A DNA stretch of 64,000 bases from Cycas panzhihuaensis (taxonomy: Eukaryota > Cycadophyta). Made by a program: the position numbers and the translations under genes. Under the pieces are notes generated by a model. That model saw only the letters and a list, made by a program, of their open reading frames with translations. It was not told where the DNA came from and did not search any database. The stretch lies in NCBI GenBank assembly GCA_023213395.1, contig CM041465.1:123945741-124009740 (forward strand), written 5' to 3'. Position 1 is the stretch's first letter, and the number at the start of each line of letters is the position of its first letter. Shown here piece by piece: positions 1-12,245 of the stretch.

Positions 1-78
1 GGTGGAGCCTCTTTCTCATTCGTACCTCTCCCACTATCTTCATCTGCATCTACACCTCCCACAATAAGTAACCTCTTT

Positions 79-1919
79 GTGCCTACACATCTATCCCGCT
101 CGATCTCTACATCTATCTTAGGGATGTCTATTACACCTTCTATTCCTCATCATGGTCCCAACACTTCGAGGCCCTCTCGTGGTATGTCTTTCTCCCAGCT
201 TGGGTTTAGTATACCTTTCCCTAGTCAAGCCAACATGCCACTTCCTAACGTGGCACATGTGTTTCCTAGTAGGCCTGGAGGTCCTACTAACACCCCTACT
301 ACTAGTCATGTGGTATCCGCTCCCACGTATACTCAAATCCAACCTAGTGGTCCTTGTCTTTACGTACCCCCAGGCTGTACTTCTCAGCCTTAGGGGCATG
401 GTAAAGGGAACCATATTCTAGCTTACAGGGTGGACCCGTTACATCCATATGGGGTTGGCCACCCATAGGTAGCCCATATGGACAAAACCCAGTTCCTTAC
501 CCTTCCTTTCCACCTTCCTGCGTAGCTCCTTACACTGCGCCTTTGCAAGGAAACTCAACTTCCTTTCAAGGTGCTTACCCTCAAGTCCCTTTCTAGCAAG
601 GGACATTTCCTCAAGGAGGGATGGGCCCTTCACCCCCATCTATTCCTTATCCATTACCTTCCACATCATTTGTCGATCCTATGGTCTAGGTGAGGGCATG
701 TCCCTTCATGGATTATAGATCGACACCATTATCTATTGAGGCGTTAAGAACCAACTTACCGCCTCATCCTCCCGAAGTTCCTAAGTTCCATGGAACTTCA
801 TCATAGGATCCAACAGAGCATGTCCGTAGTTTCTCTATGCCATGCATAGACTACTGGTCCTATGATCACATACTAATAAGATTATTCCCATGATCCCTAC
901 AAGGTAATGCACTTAAGTGGTTTTATCGCCTACTTGCCCATTCCATTTTCTCGTTCCAAGAACTTGTGGACGAGTTCATCAACTATTTTGATGTAGCTCA
1001 TCCATTCAAAAGTGGAATGAAATCCCTTCTTTCACTTAAACAAAGTCACGATGAGATGAATCGTGACTTTGTGTGGTAATTTCATGACCTCCTCCATTTC
1101 ACTAAGGCTACTTTGCTTGAGGAATTGAAGAGAGATCTCTTTATTAATGCACTTCATCCTAAAGTCCATGTGGAAGTCCTTAACATGGGGGCGACCACAT
1201 GTGATTCCGCTATCACAAAGTGCTTAACACTTGAAGCTATTGAGATCTAAGCTAGACTCAAGAAGCCCCTTAAGCCCTCGCAATGACGTAAGGTACCACC
1301 CCAAACCAAAGAAGCCAAACCACAATAATCCACTAGGTCCTCTTCTCACTTGACTAAGAAGACCCTAGACCCGCTCACTTCTGCTATACATTTATTCAAA
1401 CGTACAATGAAGGAACTTAAACTGCAAGCTCCTTCATCACCCACTTCCAACAAGCAAATCCAACAAGCTACTTAAGCTGCTCCCCCTAAAGGGGGTAATA
1501 CCTAGTCTTCTCAAGGAAGGAAACTAGATTCCTTGCTTGAGAAGAAATGGTGTTCTGTTCATGGGGAATGTTTCTATGATAACTCATATTGTAGGGCTCA
1601 ACATCCTAGGGATGCCCCACAATGTGACTCATCTTCTAAATGGGCCTCAAGGCCTAACCTTGACCAACCAGCCCATAAGGATCCGTTCCCCAAACATGGG
1701 GAATGTGATCGTAATGCTCAACTCAAGAACAACCAAAACCGGGGAAGATCTTTGAATTCTTATCCTTCACACTGTAAAGGGAAGGGTGCTCAAGATTCAT
1801 CTTCTTCCTCGTGTTCCCCCAACCATCATACTCCTTCACCTTCATGGTCCCAGAATAAGGGAAAGAAGGTGATCCAAATGCTTGAGGCCACCCCCTTATA
1901 TGCTCTAACTCGATCTTAA
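79..1919 (+). pseudogene. Gag remnant of gypsy element A
   Basis: Gag builds the virus-like particle of the retrotransposon. A Pro/Ser-rich N-terminal part (79-393 open) precedes a retrotransposon-gag core at about 760-1300. Core motifs include VPKFHGTSS, a LFP-SLQGNALKWFYRL stretch, ELVDEFINYFDVAHPF and HDEMNRDF, which match the plant gypsy gag fold. In-frame stops (TAG, TGA, TAA, TAA) interrupt this core; several are one C-to-T step from CAA, CAG or CGA. A Cys/His cluster (KWCSVHGECFYDNSYC, about 1545-1595) sits where a zinc knuckle is expected but lacks the standard CCHC spacing. The open stretch 1533-1919 covers that end. Non-functional. Confidence 0.75.
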
Positions 1920-1992
1920 GCCACTAAAGAGGCAGCTGGCACCTCTTCTTCTACTTCACACTCTAATCCCCTTCTAGAAACCTCCCTTATGG

Positions 1993-2760
1993 AAGTTCTG
2001 TTACTTCCCAAGACTATTTCCATTCATCCAAGTTGCTACAATTTTAGAAGAGCCCTTCCTCAACTCATAGTAAAGGGGAAGGCCTTTTCTATCGTTACTG
2101 AGCTTTGTACAGTGGCTGCTGGGATGTCCATTATGGACGTCTTGAGAAGTTGTCCTGAACAATAAGCACTCTTTTTGGAAGCTTTAGGGTTGGGTGATGC
2201 GCCCATTCATGCTTTGGGAATCACCCAAAGTCATGAGCCTGTCATTTCCTTTGACCCTAAAGAACTTCCCTCCGCTTGTGATAGGGAACACCAATGGAAC
2301 TTCCCTTTCACCATCATTATTGACACACTGGACTATACCTTGTGAAGGACCATTATCGACAATAGTTCTTTTGTTAATGCCATGCCCTTATACTTTATGC
2401 AAGAGCTTGGTATTTCTGCCTTGGAACCTATTCCATGGCGATGCCAAGGCTACGATGGTAGCGAAAAGACTCCATTAGGATCTATTTCGATCCCTCTCAC
2501 TCTCGAGGGCAAGACTGTCCTCGTCGACATTGTAGTCCTTGACGTAGACATTAACTACAACCTTCTTTTAGGTTGACCTTGGCTCGATCAAATGGGAGCC
2601 GTGCATTTGACCCGTTGGGGGTAACTTAAGTTCATCCATGATGGGCGAATAAGGGTTATTTCCCGTGAACGCCCACCTATTAAACAAACTAGTCCTACCA
2701 ACCAACCAAGCTATGGTCATACGAAATGGGACAAAGTCCCTTCTACTCATACCTTGGCTT
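1993..2760 (+). pseudogene. Retropepsin-like protease remnant of element A
   Basis: Aspartic protease domain that would cleave the Gag-Pol polyprotein. Visible motifs are a TIIDNSSFVNAMPLYF stretch near 2350-2400, where the family has its D-[ST]-G-type active site followed by hydrophobic residues, and INYNLLLG followed by PWL-MGAV near 2550-2600, the usual C-terminal protease signature. A TGA replaces the Arg expected in LLGRPW (CGA to TGA). The upstream part (MSIMDVLRSCPEQ, about 2125-2165) resembles the same region of element C (SVMDLLKSCPMQ). The open frames are 2382-2576 and, in another frame, 2754-3140. Confidence 0.65.
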
Positions 2761-3209
2761 GCTCTATCAACATACCCAATTCATCCCATCTCGAAGAAGA
2801 TCCTGCATCTTCTTCCTCTAGCCTTACTCGCTTTACTCTTATTGGTGTCAGGAGCTATGGGTACCTTGCCTTGTTTAGTGACGACGAGTCCCATGGCAAG
2901 GATGAGGACTCTCCTCACCCTATCTCTTTACTCAGCACTAGTAGGAGGCATGCTTCCTATTCTAGGTCCCAACCTATAACTCCTCTTATTGGAGAGACCA
3001 GTCATCCCCTTGTGTCATATATCATTATATGCATTGACCCACATGTCCTTGATTCCTCCTCTCCATCACCCCCGCAAATGATGGCCTCGAGGAACTTCCT
3101 TTTCCTCCTTATGAGGATCCCCTTCCTGACTCTCCCTTAGAGTCTTTTGGGGATGTTGGGCAACCTATTGACCATCGTAGTCCCGTTGCTCCTACTTCCT
3201 CCAGCACTT

Positions 3210-4318
3210 CATCTACTCGAAGTAAGGTCATCTATGGGGTGGATTACTTTGAAGATGATGAGGCGTTACTTGAGCACTTAGTGGGCTCCGTGCCCAACTT
3301 TCCTTCTAGTCACCATATGCTTGGCCACTAGAAGGTCTTGGCAATTGGGTCCACGCTTGCCGACCCAATTCCATCCCCTATTCCATCTCTTCCTGTTGAC
3401 CTTACCCCTCTCTATTTCGAGGAGGGGAATGCCATGTGCATGGGGGCGACCCAGGGCATAGTCCTAGCCCCAGGCAAGGTCATTAAGGTAGGGGTAGAAT
3501 GCTCTCCTGATGAGGTAAGGGAATATTCCCTTTAGTTCTAGGAGTTCCAGGATATCTTTGCATAGGATTACTCTAACACGAAGGGAATCAACCCCTCCAT
3601 TATCATCCACAATCTCACTACCATTCTTGGCACCTGCTCCGTGCGCCAAAAATAATGTCCTCTCCATCTTAAACTCTCAGCCACTGTTAAAATAGAGGTT
3701 GAGAAACTTTTAGATGCTGGACTCATTACTTCTATCGACTATCCTAAATGGGTGTCCAACATCATTCCCGTTGCTAAAAAGAATGAGACAATCTAGATAT
3801 GCATTAATTTTTGTGATATCAACAACGCATGCCCTGAAGACAACTTTCCACTCCTTTTCATCGATCAGATCATTGATCAAACCATCGGGTTTGAAGTCAT
3901 GTCCTTGATAGATGGATTCTCTGGCTATAACCAGATTCAAATCTCCCCTGAAGACTACCACAAGATGGCCTTCACAACCCCGTGGGGTACCTTTGCCTAT
4001 AAAGCAATGCCCTTCAGACTCAAAAATACAAGCGCTACTTACCAAAGGGCGATGCATTTTATCTTCCATGACCTCATCAACAACATGTTGGAGGTCTTCA
4101 TGGATGACATGATGGGTCTTTCATGTGTCAAAGTCCATCATCCTTTGGACTTGTGAGCCATCTTCACACGATGCTTGGAGTACCACATAAGTTTAAACCC
4201 ACTCAAATATGTGTTTGCCATCACTTCTGGTAAACTCCTTGGGTTCCTTATGTCAAAGCAAGGAATTCAAATTGAGAAAGTTGTTAATAGGAAATTCCTT
4301 AAGAAAATCCATACATGA
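3210..4318 (+). pseudogene. Reverse transcriptase remnant of element A
   Basis: RNA-directed DNA polymerase of a Ty3/gypsy element. In order: a linker with EFQDIFA and NPSI; the RT start (VEKLLDAGLITSIDYPKW, from 3697); the fingers/palm block (ICINFCDINNACPEDNFPL, then SLIDGFSGYNQIQISPEDYH near 3903-3960); MPFRLKNTSATYQRAM near 4009-4050; the catalytic box at 4097-4108; and the thumb motif GKLLGFLMSKQGIQI near 4230-4275. The catalytic box reads F-M-D-D; the first Tyr of the usual YxDD is replaced by Phe, while both metal-binding Asp remain. A TAG interrupts the first block. Similarity ends at about 4318, before any RNase H. Confidence 0.85.
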
Positions 4319-7300
4319 CTTCGTCATCACCTCATTCATGCTCCGAAATAAGCCTAAACTACCACCCTAAGCTTGTTCCCGTTCCTCCTAGCCATAGGCA
4401 GAACGACAGCTTAGGGTGGCCCTTCTCGTTCCTTTTTGGTTCCTCCCGTAGAACCCTTGTTCCTATTCCTCTTGGGACCCTATCCTTCTATTTGGGCATC
4501 CCCCAATTAGGATGACATTTTGGGAGTATCATCACTCCCGTCCTATTTGGCATTTCCTTTACATATCCCACTATGCTCCCCATGTGGACATGCATGTCGC
4601 CTTGTTTCCTAGCCCCACATATGTCTATCGCCTCTACTCATGGTGATCGTATGTGCTCCTGTTAGGAATGTGGTCCCACATGAAAGGGAATGCGTACAAC
4701 TTAAATAAATATCATAACACAAAACTCATAACAATAATCATCTCAAAGTATAATTATACATATCCCCGTGCATTCGTGTACCCTCATACACGTACATAAA
4801 CGTGTAAATAGAAACATACATATTATCCATCACACATTATGATACATATCATCATATACCAAATGGGGTATCAATCACCCTGTCTATATACATCAAAAAT
4901 AATCTCATGTCATATCATATAAATGGTATGGTACATGATCCATAGGAAGTCGACGTCCTTACAGGGAGGGTACAAGCATATAACTCTATATATGGTGACT
5001 CCCTAGAGGTTTGTGCTTTCCCCTGTTAAAAACAAAACTCATGTATACTACCCTACTACTGCCCCGCCCCTGGGGCATCATCTCCTGGTCGATGTGATCC
5101 TTCTCCTGGGGACCACATCCCTCCGAGACTCCATCTCCTGGTCGATGTGATCCTTCTCCTGGGGACCACATCCCTCCGAGACTCCTCCTTAGTCTCTGCG
5201 AGCCTCCTGCCTCGCTCTCTTCATCCCATGGCCTCTGAAACGCTCTCCGCGGGAAGGCGATCCTACGTCTAGCAAAGAAATACAAAACACAACATGGTGG
5301 GCTAGCGGCGAGGATCTCACCTCATGGGTCGTCCATCTTGTTGGGCCAGTGCAGGGACTGCAAGGTGCCTGGTTGCTTCCAGGTAGCCGTGCAAGATGAG
5401 GCCTTCCTACCCTTCGGATGGCCGGGAAGGAAAGGGAAACCTCGCGCGTTGCGGCTTCTCAAGGTAATGAGAAGGCAACGAGAGGGCAACAAACTCAACG
5501 TGCAATAGGCGTGAAGTAAGGTATGGGTTGGGAAATACAACGTAAATGGGTCTTCTGTCTCTACGTAATGCAATGTAAAAGAAACGGTACAGAAAAGTAA
5601 ACGTAAAATAAAAGACTATTTCCCTTTTCCTTTATATTCCCTTCTCTTTTACCTATCAAGCATGTATAAAAGGCAAGAACGATAAAAAGGAAAAAAAAAA
5701 GGAAACGCGAGGAATACCTAGATCCGGCGGTTGAGGATGAAGTGCGGATCCTCTCTCTCGGTTGCGCTCCTTTCCTCTCTCCCCCACGCATGCAACGTCG
5801 ATTGGAGGCGACGAAGGGGGTTTACTTACCTCCCTAAAAGCATGCAAAGACTGAATAAAAAGAAAGGATGAAAAGCAAAGCTCGAAACGAAAAGGGAGAA
5901 GAGATACCGTGCGAGAGCCGACCAAGAGCGGGTTGATCTCGTGCACCACTCCCTCTGACGCAATCCTGCAAACAATCCCAACAAACGCCTTCCTCTCGGG
6001 AGAGAGGCTACGAAGCACAACAAGGTATATGTGTATATGGTAATAACATCAACTAAGCTAAAGAAATCAAGTTACGCACCAACACGTAACCAAAAATGAA
6101 ACAACACTGCACGGTAAGCATACAAACTGTCAAGCACCACAAAATGTACTATATGGGACTGAGTGTAGCCTCGGGATGGCTAACTCACCCACGAGAGGTC
6201 TCCATAGGGTATAGGGAAAACAGTGCTAGCATGCAACAAGGTGAGTCATGTAGTAACAAATTTCCTACACCAAGAGGGAAACTCAACCCAACTCTCCAAG
6301 ACTTCCCTAGCTCCGTTTCCTAAGAAAGCACGGGTGCTAAAGGGGGAGAGGATAAGGGACGGAACCCTTGGGGAGAAGGACGGCAATGGGGGACGGAACC
6401 CTGCCTATCTCCCTCAAATCCTCGTGGAAACCCTTTATGCCGGCTAGCTTAGGAAATGGCGAAGGAGGAAGCTAAGAGGAAGAGGATGGGTTTCAAGGAA
6501 ATGCAAGAAAATGTACCCAATCTAGGGCAGCACTATAGTGAGCCACAACTAGCTAAGGCTACTTGCATCAAGTGACAAAGGAGATCCCAAAGGAAGTTCA
6601 CGCAAAAGAGGGGGAAGAGCTTGCAAATAGAACAACAAAAAGCAAGGAAAAATGCACCAACAAGAGACAATAAATACCTTGAATGAAGGAGAGCATGCAT
6701 GCATGCACCTTGGCTACTTGTAGCAGCAGCACAAGCAGTGTCTAAGGCTGGTTTCTTAGTGTCCTTTGCAGTAGAATGGAAGGAGGAAGCTCCGTGCAAG
6801 ATGGGAGCTAGAAGTTGTCCTTTGGAGTAGTCTTTCTTGTGAAGAAATGCTTTGGATCTTTGAGTATTTGTAAGAGAAAGTGAAGCTTGTGGTGGAGGAA
6901 CGTAGGGGGAAGCAATGGCCCTGCAACTCCAGCTGGTAGTAGCCCACTTCATACGCTCAAGCTGTACATGAAAATCCTTAGTTTCTGTGTTTTCCTTTGT
7001 CTTTTGGTAGAGAGTTTTTGCTTGGAAGTCTAGAAAAGTGAGTTGAAGAATGAGGCAAATGAATGAAAAAAGAGGTTTTATGCCTTGGGCATAGCAGGTG
7101 AGCGTTGGGGGCCCTCGGGCGCCTCCAGATTCGAGCCACGCAGTTAGCTGAAAAACGTGGCCACTGTCGCGTGGTTTCTTTTTCAAATTTTTAGATCGTC
7201 TGCGGAAAACTTCGCAGATCTGCAAAACTCCGTGATCGCTTAGTTTACCGGCATGCATCGAAACTTCGGAAAAAAAAGAAAAAGAAGAAAAATACATTAT

Positions 7301-7689
7301 AAAAGTCAAAAACATCGCCTTTTAGGGTAAAAGCGGGGCTAGGCACGAAATATATCAATCGGGAAGGCCGGTGGGCAAGCAAAGCACCAACGATTTAAAG
7401 AGCCCTAACTAAGGGTTAAACCGGGCTTAGGAAGGGTTCGCAACATCGATGTACGTGGTAGCACGAATAAACAGGCTGGCAAAAACATCCCGAAAGACCA
7501 TGGAGACATCGTGAGTGGTCAGACGCCATACGGGGTGTCGCATCCGCTTATGGATGCCCCCGCTGTGAGTCGTCATAGGCTAAGAGGTGCCGTTAGGCAC
7601 ATGTACTATGAACAGGCAAACAAGCAATGCGTGCAGGCAGGCACATGTCAATCAAACTATTCTAAATTACCTTAGCAATCATAAGTAAG
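4319..7689. other. GC-richer block without recognised genes
   Basis: Base composition shifts from that of element A. I find no conserved protein motif on either strand. Parts are CpG-rich (about 5040-5480, 7320-7600), unlike the AT-rich bulk of the window. The longest open frame (6533-7315, minus, 260 codons) shows low-complexity Ser/Leu-rich sequence without family features, and I do not regard it as a gene. The block separates the RT of element A from an RNase H remnant at 10820, so it may be, or contain, a retrotransposon LTR/UTR inserted in A. I could not find paired LTRs. Confidence 0.4.
5079..5184. repeat. Tandem duplication, 2 x 53 bp, perfect
   Basis: Two identical 53-bp units, 5079-5131 and 5132-5184, each starting CATCTCCTGGTCGATGTG. 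No difference is seen between copies, so the duplication is recent compared with the decayed surroundings. Confidence 0.95.
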
Positions 7690-9500
7690 AAAAGTAAGAA
7701 CATATACCTGCACAAACCTGTGTCGATGCGTCCCGAGTCCATTCCCGATAGCCGGGAAACAACCTCCTTGGGGTTGTCGTCACTATGTGGGTGTATGTCC
7801 TGCTCTATGCCGACCTTGATACCACCTCATCCACCAGTCGATCGTATCGGGCCTGGATACGATCCCAATCTATCTCTATACTATGGAGCCTCTCCTCCAT
7901 CCCTCTAAGATGCTCCTCCATCACTGCTAGTTAGATGCAGTTCTCCATGTCTCCTCTAGCTCCTCTTTGAGCCTCTAGTACTTATACCTGACTCTGTAAG
8001 ACATCCCTCTAAGCTCGGGTGGTGTCCAGCTCTACCTACTGTCGTCTCGCACATACCTCGTGCTCCTCGGACTCTGTAATTCATGTGTCTCTTGCCCTTC
8101 TCAATGGGGCGAATGATGTTGTGTGGCTACCTATCGATCTAGGCTCATTGCCTACTTGGATGGGAGGCTGCCCCTCTGTATAGGCCCGGGGTAATATCTC
8201 TCATACTACCACCTCCACTAGTCTCCATATATCTGCTATACCTGCAATCCAACATCATATATCATTATATGCCTATACACATATCAAACCAAAATCAAAC
8301 TGTATATATATATCTAGTAATCAAACGATGACAGGAGAAGGTTATGTCTCACCTGGTGTGGCTGCCAGCTCTTTTACTCAGGTGACTGCCTCTACCTTAG
8401 GCACTCCACCAACTATAGGTACCTCCTCCTCCTTGGGTACCTCCTTGGCCACTGCCTCAACAACTAAGGTATCCCTACTCTCCTCATCTGGCGCAGTTGC
8501 CTCTCCGGACCTCCTGGTGATCCACAGCCTATGGGCTCATTTCACTCGACCCCTGCTCTCCTCTACAGCTCCTGACGGGCCTGCCTCTCTGCCTGTAGCC
8601 CTTAATGGACCTACCTCTCTGCCTGCAGTCCCTGATGGACTTACCTCTTCTACAGCTCGTGATAGGCTACCCCCATCACCGCCTTCGTCATCTCTTGGGG
8701 GCACTCCTGCCCCACCTTCCGCATCATCGCTATCCCACCTCATCGCTCTGTATGGATCTTCTATATAATCTCTCATGGTGAGGAGGTCTAGTGATGTGGC
8801 CTCCACTGGGTGACATATATGAGCCTGGTCCTTGGTCCCCCTGAATCTAGTTTGCCACCTGTGCACCATCGGGGCCCACTCTGAGACAGGGTGTGGTCCC
8901 ACTATCAGCGCTATTACTCCAAAGTGGTTGAAAAACCAACTCTGTAGTAGCATACTCTATGACAGTCTACCCCTCCACACTACCCGAATAACATCCAACT
9001 ATGCAATGAGGTTCACCACTATGAGGGTAGCCCAGTCCATCCTCTCTCCTACCTCGCATCGATGCACTGCATCCATCTAACCACCTGGAATGTCCCTATA
9101 GTTTTGTTTTCGGGATATCCAGAATAGAATACACAATGTAATTAGCTTCCTCATCCAAGGAACCCCTGACATTACCATGCTCTAAAGAGGAATCCCTCGC
9201 CTCTCCCACCTGTTCGAGCCTGTGAAGAAAGTAGTAGCCTCCCTATGTGCTGCTTCATTGCTGGGTAGTGCTCCTAGTATCATCAACCTCCCGGTTGCTG
9301 GTACCCCCAGTATCCCCGTGACATCTCCCAGTGTCACCGATACATCCCCTACTTGGGGTAGGTGGAAGACATATCTCTGCCTGTCCTAATAAGACACTAT
9401 ATCTACCAACAATCTCTGATCTGATGTGTACTAGGGAGTCTTGGTGACCTTTAATATCCCACATCTCAGCAGTATCTGCCTGTCCTCCCGTGACATCATC
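7690..9500 (-). pseudogene. Unidentified protein remnant: hydrophobic N part, acidic linker, coiled coil
   Basis: Reading the minus strand from about 9500 down, one frame stays largely open from 9130 to 8537 (stop-free 8537-8953). It encodes a Trp-rich globular-looking part (MLLQSWFFNHFGVIAL; PVSEWAPMVHRWQTRFRG), then an acidic Gly/Asp-rich linker (RWDSDDAEGGAGVPPRDDEG) and a Ser/Gly/Ala-rich part. Further down (about 8080-7720) comes a heptad-like helical stretch (MEERLHSIEIDWDRIQARYD). A 69-codon frame (9255-9464) lies at the N-terminal end. The layout recalls large transposon-borne proteins such as plant-mobile-domain or putative plant transposon proteins, but I cannot confirm a family. 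It is GC-richer than its neighbours. Confidence 0.35.
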
Positions 9501-9691
9501 TTTATGAAACTGAGCATAACCATACCTATGTTTTCGCGGTTCTCCACCATGATCACAACCTATAAAACACCATGGAATAAGTCAAACCTTAACCCATGAT
9601 CACCCCTCATCCTTTGGACTGTCTCTTGGCTTCATTCGGTTGAGATTTGGGGACCCTCATGCCTCCATCTTTATTTTTTAGCTATTCTGCC

Positions 9692-9799
9692 TTCGCACCA
9701 TGCCAAACTTCATAGTACTGCAGAGTTTGGCCTGGGTCCCGTGGCGAATGTGGCCTTGCAACAAAGATCATGGTACCACGATCTTTTTCATGGTGCGAA
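9692..9799. repeat. Compound inverted repeat (outer stem with two inner hairpins)
   Basis: The outer arms TTCGCACCATG (9692-9702) and CATGGTGCGAA (9789-9799) pair perfectly. Inside lie two further perfect hairpins: GCCAAACT/AGTTTGGC (9702-9709 / 9724-9731) and AAAGATC/GATCTTT (9763-9769 / 9780-9786), the latter enclosing the palindrome TGGTACCA. The result is a branched fold in a region otherwise full of substitutions. Confidence 0.75.
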
Positions 9800-9870
9800 C
9801 ATCACCCCCCCAAAAGGGGAGGTTTCCTACCTAAAAAATAACAAAAATTTCTTCCAGTGGGCCTCAACTA

Positions 9871-9930
9871 GGCCTACTGGGACCTGGGCTACTACAACCA
9901 GGCCCACTGGGACCTGGACTGCCTAATACC
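9871..9930. repeat. Imperfect tandem repeat, 2 x 30 bp
   Basis: Units 9871-9900 and 9901-9930 share GGCCYACTGGGACCTGG followed by a similar tail. Divergence is mostly transitions. Confidence 0.7.
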
Positions 9931-10819
9931 CCAATCTCGTCTCTCTCTGGGTCCAGTTTAGACTCCTGGAGATCCTTTTTTTGCCCATATGGGCCCCAAA
10001 ATCTATATAAAAATCTATAAAAAGCTATAAACTTCAAATCGCGAGATGGGTTATGGTCTCGAAGATCCACTCACTGGGTCTGGTCGAGTGCTCGATATCT
10101 CATCTCTATGGTCCCAATGGCTATCTCCTGGCCTCGATCCAATGGTCAGATCTCTCTTTGTGTGCCTCCAAATTTGGGTGGTGCTCTACTGCATAAGGGA
10201 AGGGCTCTAGATTCATTCAAGAGCCCGTGAAAATGAATTCCATTTTCATTGATTTTCCTTATATATGCAAGGGCCCCGATGGGCACCTTCTCCGTTCCCA
10301 CTGTTGTGACAGCCGTTAAGATCATTTCTCATCCCCGATCATCTTTGCCTTCTAGCCCTATTTCCCATTGCGCTTCTATAGCCTTCAGTTTTGCTCATTC
10401 CTTCAGATGCATTTATGGTGCCTCACCGATGCATTTTCGCAGAGCCCTTCTGTCTTATTTTACGTGCCACTCCCATGTATGCTTGAGTTTATACTGATTT
10501 AGCTCGTTTTTCCATCCTAGACTCATTTTTGAAGCTTGTTTCTACCCCCGGTATATCCAAAGGGAATGCTCCCTCTGTTCAGAGTCATTTCCCTCCGTTC
10601 AAAGTTATTCCTTACTTTCCTAAGTAACCTTTGGCATCCCATGGTGCCCTTTTGCTGCCCGCTCTTAGCCAGTGATTGGATAGCCTACTCTTATCCTTGG
10701 GTAGCCTCATTGCTAGGTCCTCTTACCCTTCACAACCATTTATTGCTCACCATACAAGCCTCTTTTGCCTCGACTCCTATAGTATTATACATCTTCTCTA
10801 CCAAGACATTTTACTTTTC
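9931..10819. other. No recognised feature
   Basis: Several short open frames exist (for example 10249-10497 and 10536-10829 on plus) but none shows a family motif. The right end may be decayed pol upstream of the RNase H remnant. Confidence 0.4.
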
Positions 10820-11260
10820 TCATCTATGACTCTCTACATCTTTACTAAAGGCAGAAGCTGCAGTAATCTTGGACCTTCTGCCACTGCATGGATTCTTTGC
10901 GGCCCTTCTAGATATGATTTTCTGTATTCCAGAATCTTCCTCACTGAGGCCACCAATAACAAAGCCAAGTACATAGCCATTATTGAAGCCCTCACTAATG
11001 CACTCTATTTCCATCACGGATCTATTGTTCTCCTTTGTGACTCCCAAGTGGTGGTGTCCCATCTTACCTAGGTTTGGCAGGTGCGATGCCCTCACTTGAG
11101 AGCTCTTGCTTTGACTACTAGATCCCTACTGGTTGGTTTTCAGGTCTGTTAACATCTGACACATCCCTCAGACCCGCAACGCTGAGGTAGACAGCCTCGT
11201 TTACCTCATCCTTGAGCACCGCCTCCCTCTTCTTACTAACTGCCCATGAGACTAGCCCAG
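10820..11260 (+). pseudogene. RNase H-type domain remnant (gypsy pol, probably element A)
   Basis: RNase H degrades the RNA strand of the RNA/DNA hybrid during reverse transcription. The frame ending at 11071 contains the family signatures FLTEATNNKAKYIAIIEAL (Glu-bearing helix) and VLLCDSQVVVSHLT (second catalytic Asp). A stop follows, and then, in the same frame, VRCPHLRALAL and further on an NAEVDSL-like end (about 11170-11200). The first catalytic Asp block is degraded (SSMTLYIFTKGRS where an FFDGAS-type motif is expected). Orientation and position suggest it is the continuation of element A displaced by the 4319-10819 block. It could instead be the second, archaeal-type RNase H of a Tat element, or belong to an unrelated element. 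Confidence 0.6.
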
Positions 11261-12240
11261 TCGCTCTATCACCCAAGTCTTAGGCTGTCACTCAAATCAC
11301 TTTGTGATCTGTTTACACCTCTAAAAGCTAGTTGCTAATGAGGTTAAACTATGGCAACTACCAAATTTGCTCATTTACCCTTTTACCTGATATCATCATG
11401 CACTTTTCTTTGCACTTTCACGATGTGGGTAACCCCCTCATCCTTCTTAGCTTCTAGTCAATTCTTGGGTGGCACATAGGCAGCCCCTATATTATCTTCA
11501 CCCCTGTCCTTATATCCATGCATTCCACCATGACACCTGCCAGCACCCTTGACTCCTATTATGATCATGCTTTATATATATACATACACATGTGCTACTG
11601 ATAGTTTTATTGTGAGCATTCACCATCACACCATGCTTCCGAGCAGTGAGGCTCTACTACTAAGGGGGTAGTATTTCCTAGCTACCAGGAATGGATACAG
11701 ACAAGTTGACTTAGGTAAGCATAGGTATACTTTTCCTTTTTCACTTTTATTGTTTCTTTGGAAAGCTTGATAGAAGTATTGCCTCATTGCTTGACTGACT
11801 GCTTCATTTGTATGATCACCTTGCATCCATTTAGCTTGAACATGCAGCTTGTTGTATTGTGAGCCTATGACGACCAATGGGACCTACCTTTCCACAAGGT
11901 AGGCATCCCCATGGCACTCTATGACCCTTCGCGCTACCTCCACATCACCTCAAGCCTCATTTGATCTGTATGACCTGTTCATACCCTGACCTCGCATCCT
12001 TACCATGATGTTTCCAAGGCCTTTAGCCCTTGATACCACTTTTGGCCTTACTCACACAGCTTCTGGACTGCCCTAGCCACCTGGACATGAGGGCCAGCCC
12101 CTCCTAGGACTACCACATCACCTTCTAAGGCTCCCAGAACCCAGATTACTGCCATTCTGGCTTTCTAGTCCTGCACCACTATAAACTAAGCGGTACTGTG
12201 AAGTTTACTATGGTGTGACTATTACAAGTTATTTTTTTTA
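11261..12240. other. No recognised feature
   Basis: Stops are frequent in all frames. I looked for integrase (zinc HHCC, DDE) on the plus strand after the RNase H and found none. Confidence 0.4.
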
Positions 12241-12245
12241 TCTGC

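Larger units (their letters stand above)
1..4318 (+). mobile_element. Ty3/gypsy element A (Tat-like), 5' gag-pol part
   Basis: Gag, protease and reverse transcriptase remnants follow each other in the normal gypsy order on the plus strand. The element enters the window from the left, so its 5' LTR and PBS are not visible. Recognisable pol sequence stops abruptly near 4318, just after the RT thumb, and what follows is of different character, so A is broken there. The linker before RT (EFQDIFA near 3540, then an NPSI motif) has the arrangement I know from plant Tat-lineage elements. The Gag core closely resembles that of element C on the other strand, so the two belong to related families. Family assignment is by motif recollection, not a search. 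Confidence 0.8.

Noticed and set aside
6533-7315. 260-codon minus-strand open frame
   Set aside because: Composition is low in family-like features, no domain or homologous pattern is recognised, and it lies in a gene-free GC-richer block where long frames occur by chance.
7811-7825. TTGATACCACC as a minus-strand PBS
   Set aside because: It falls inside the coiled-coil coding remnant and has no LTR end beside it.
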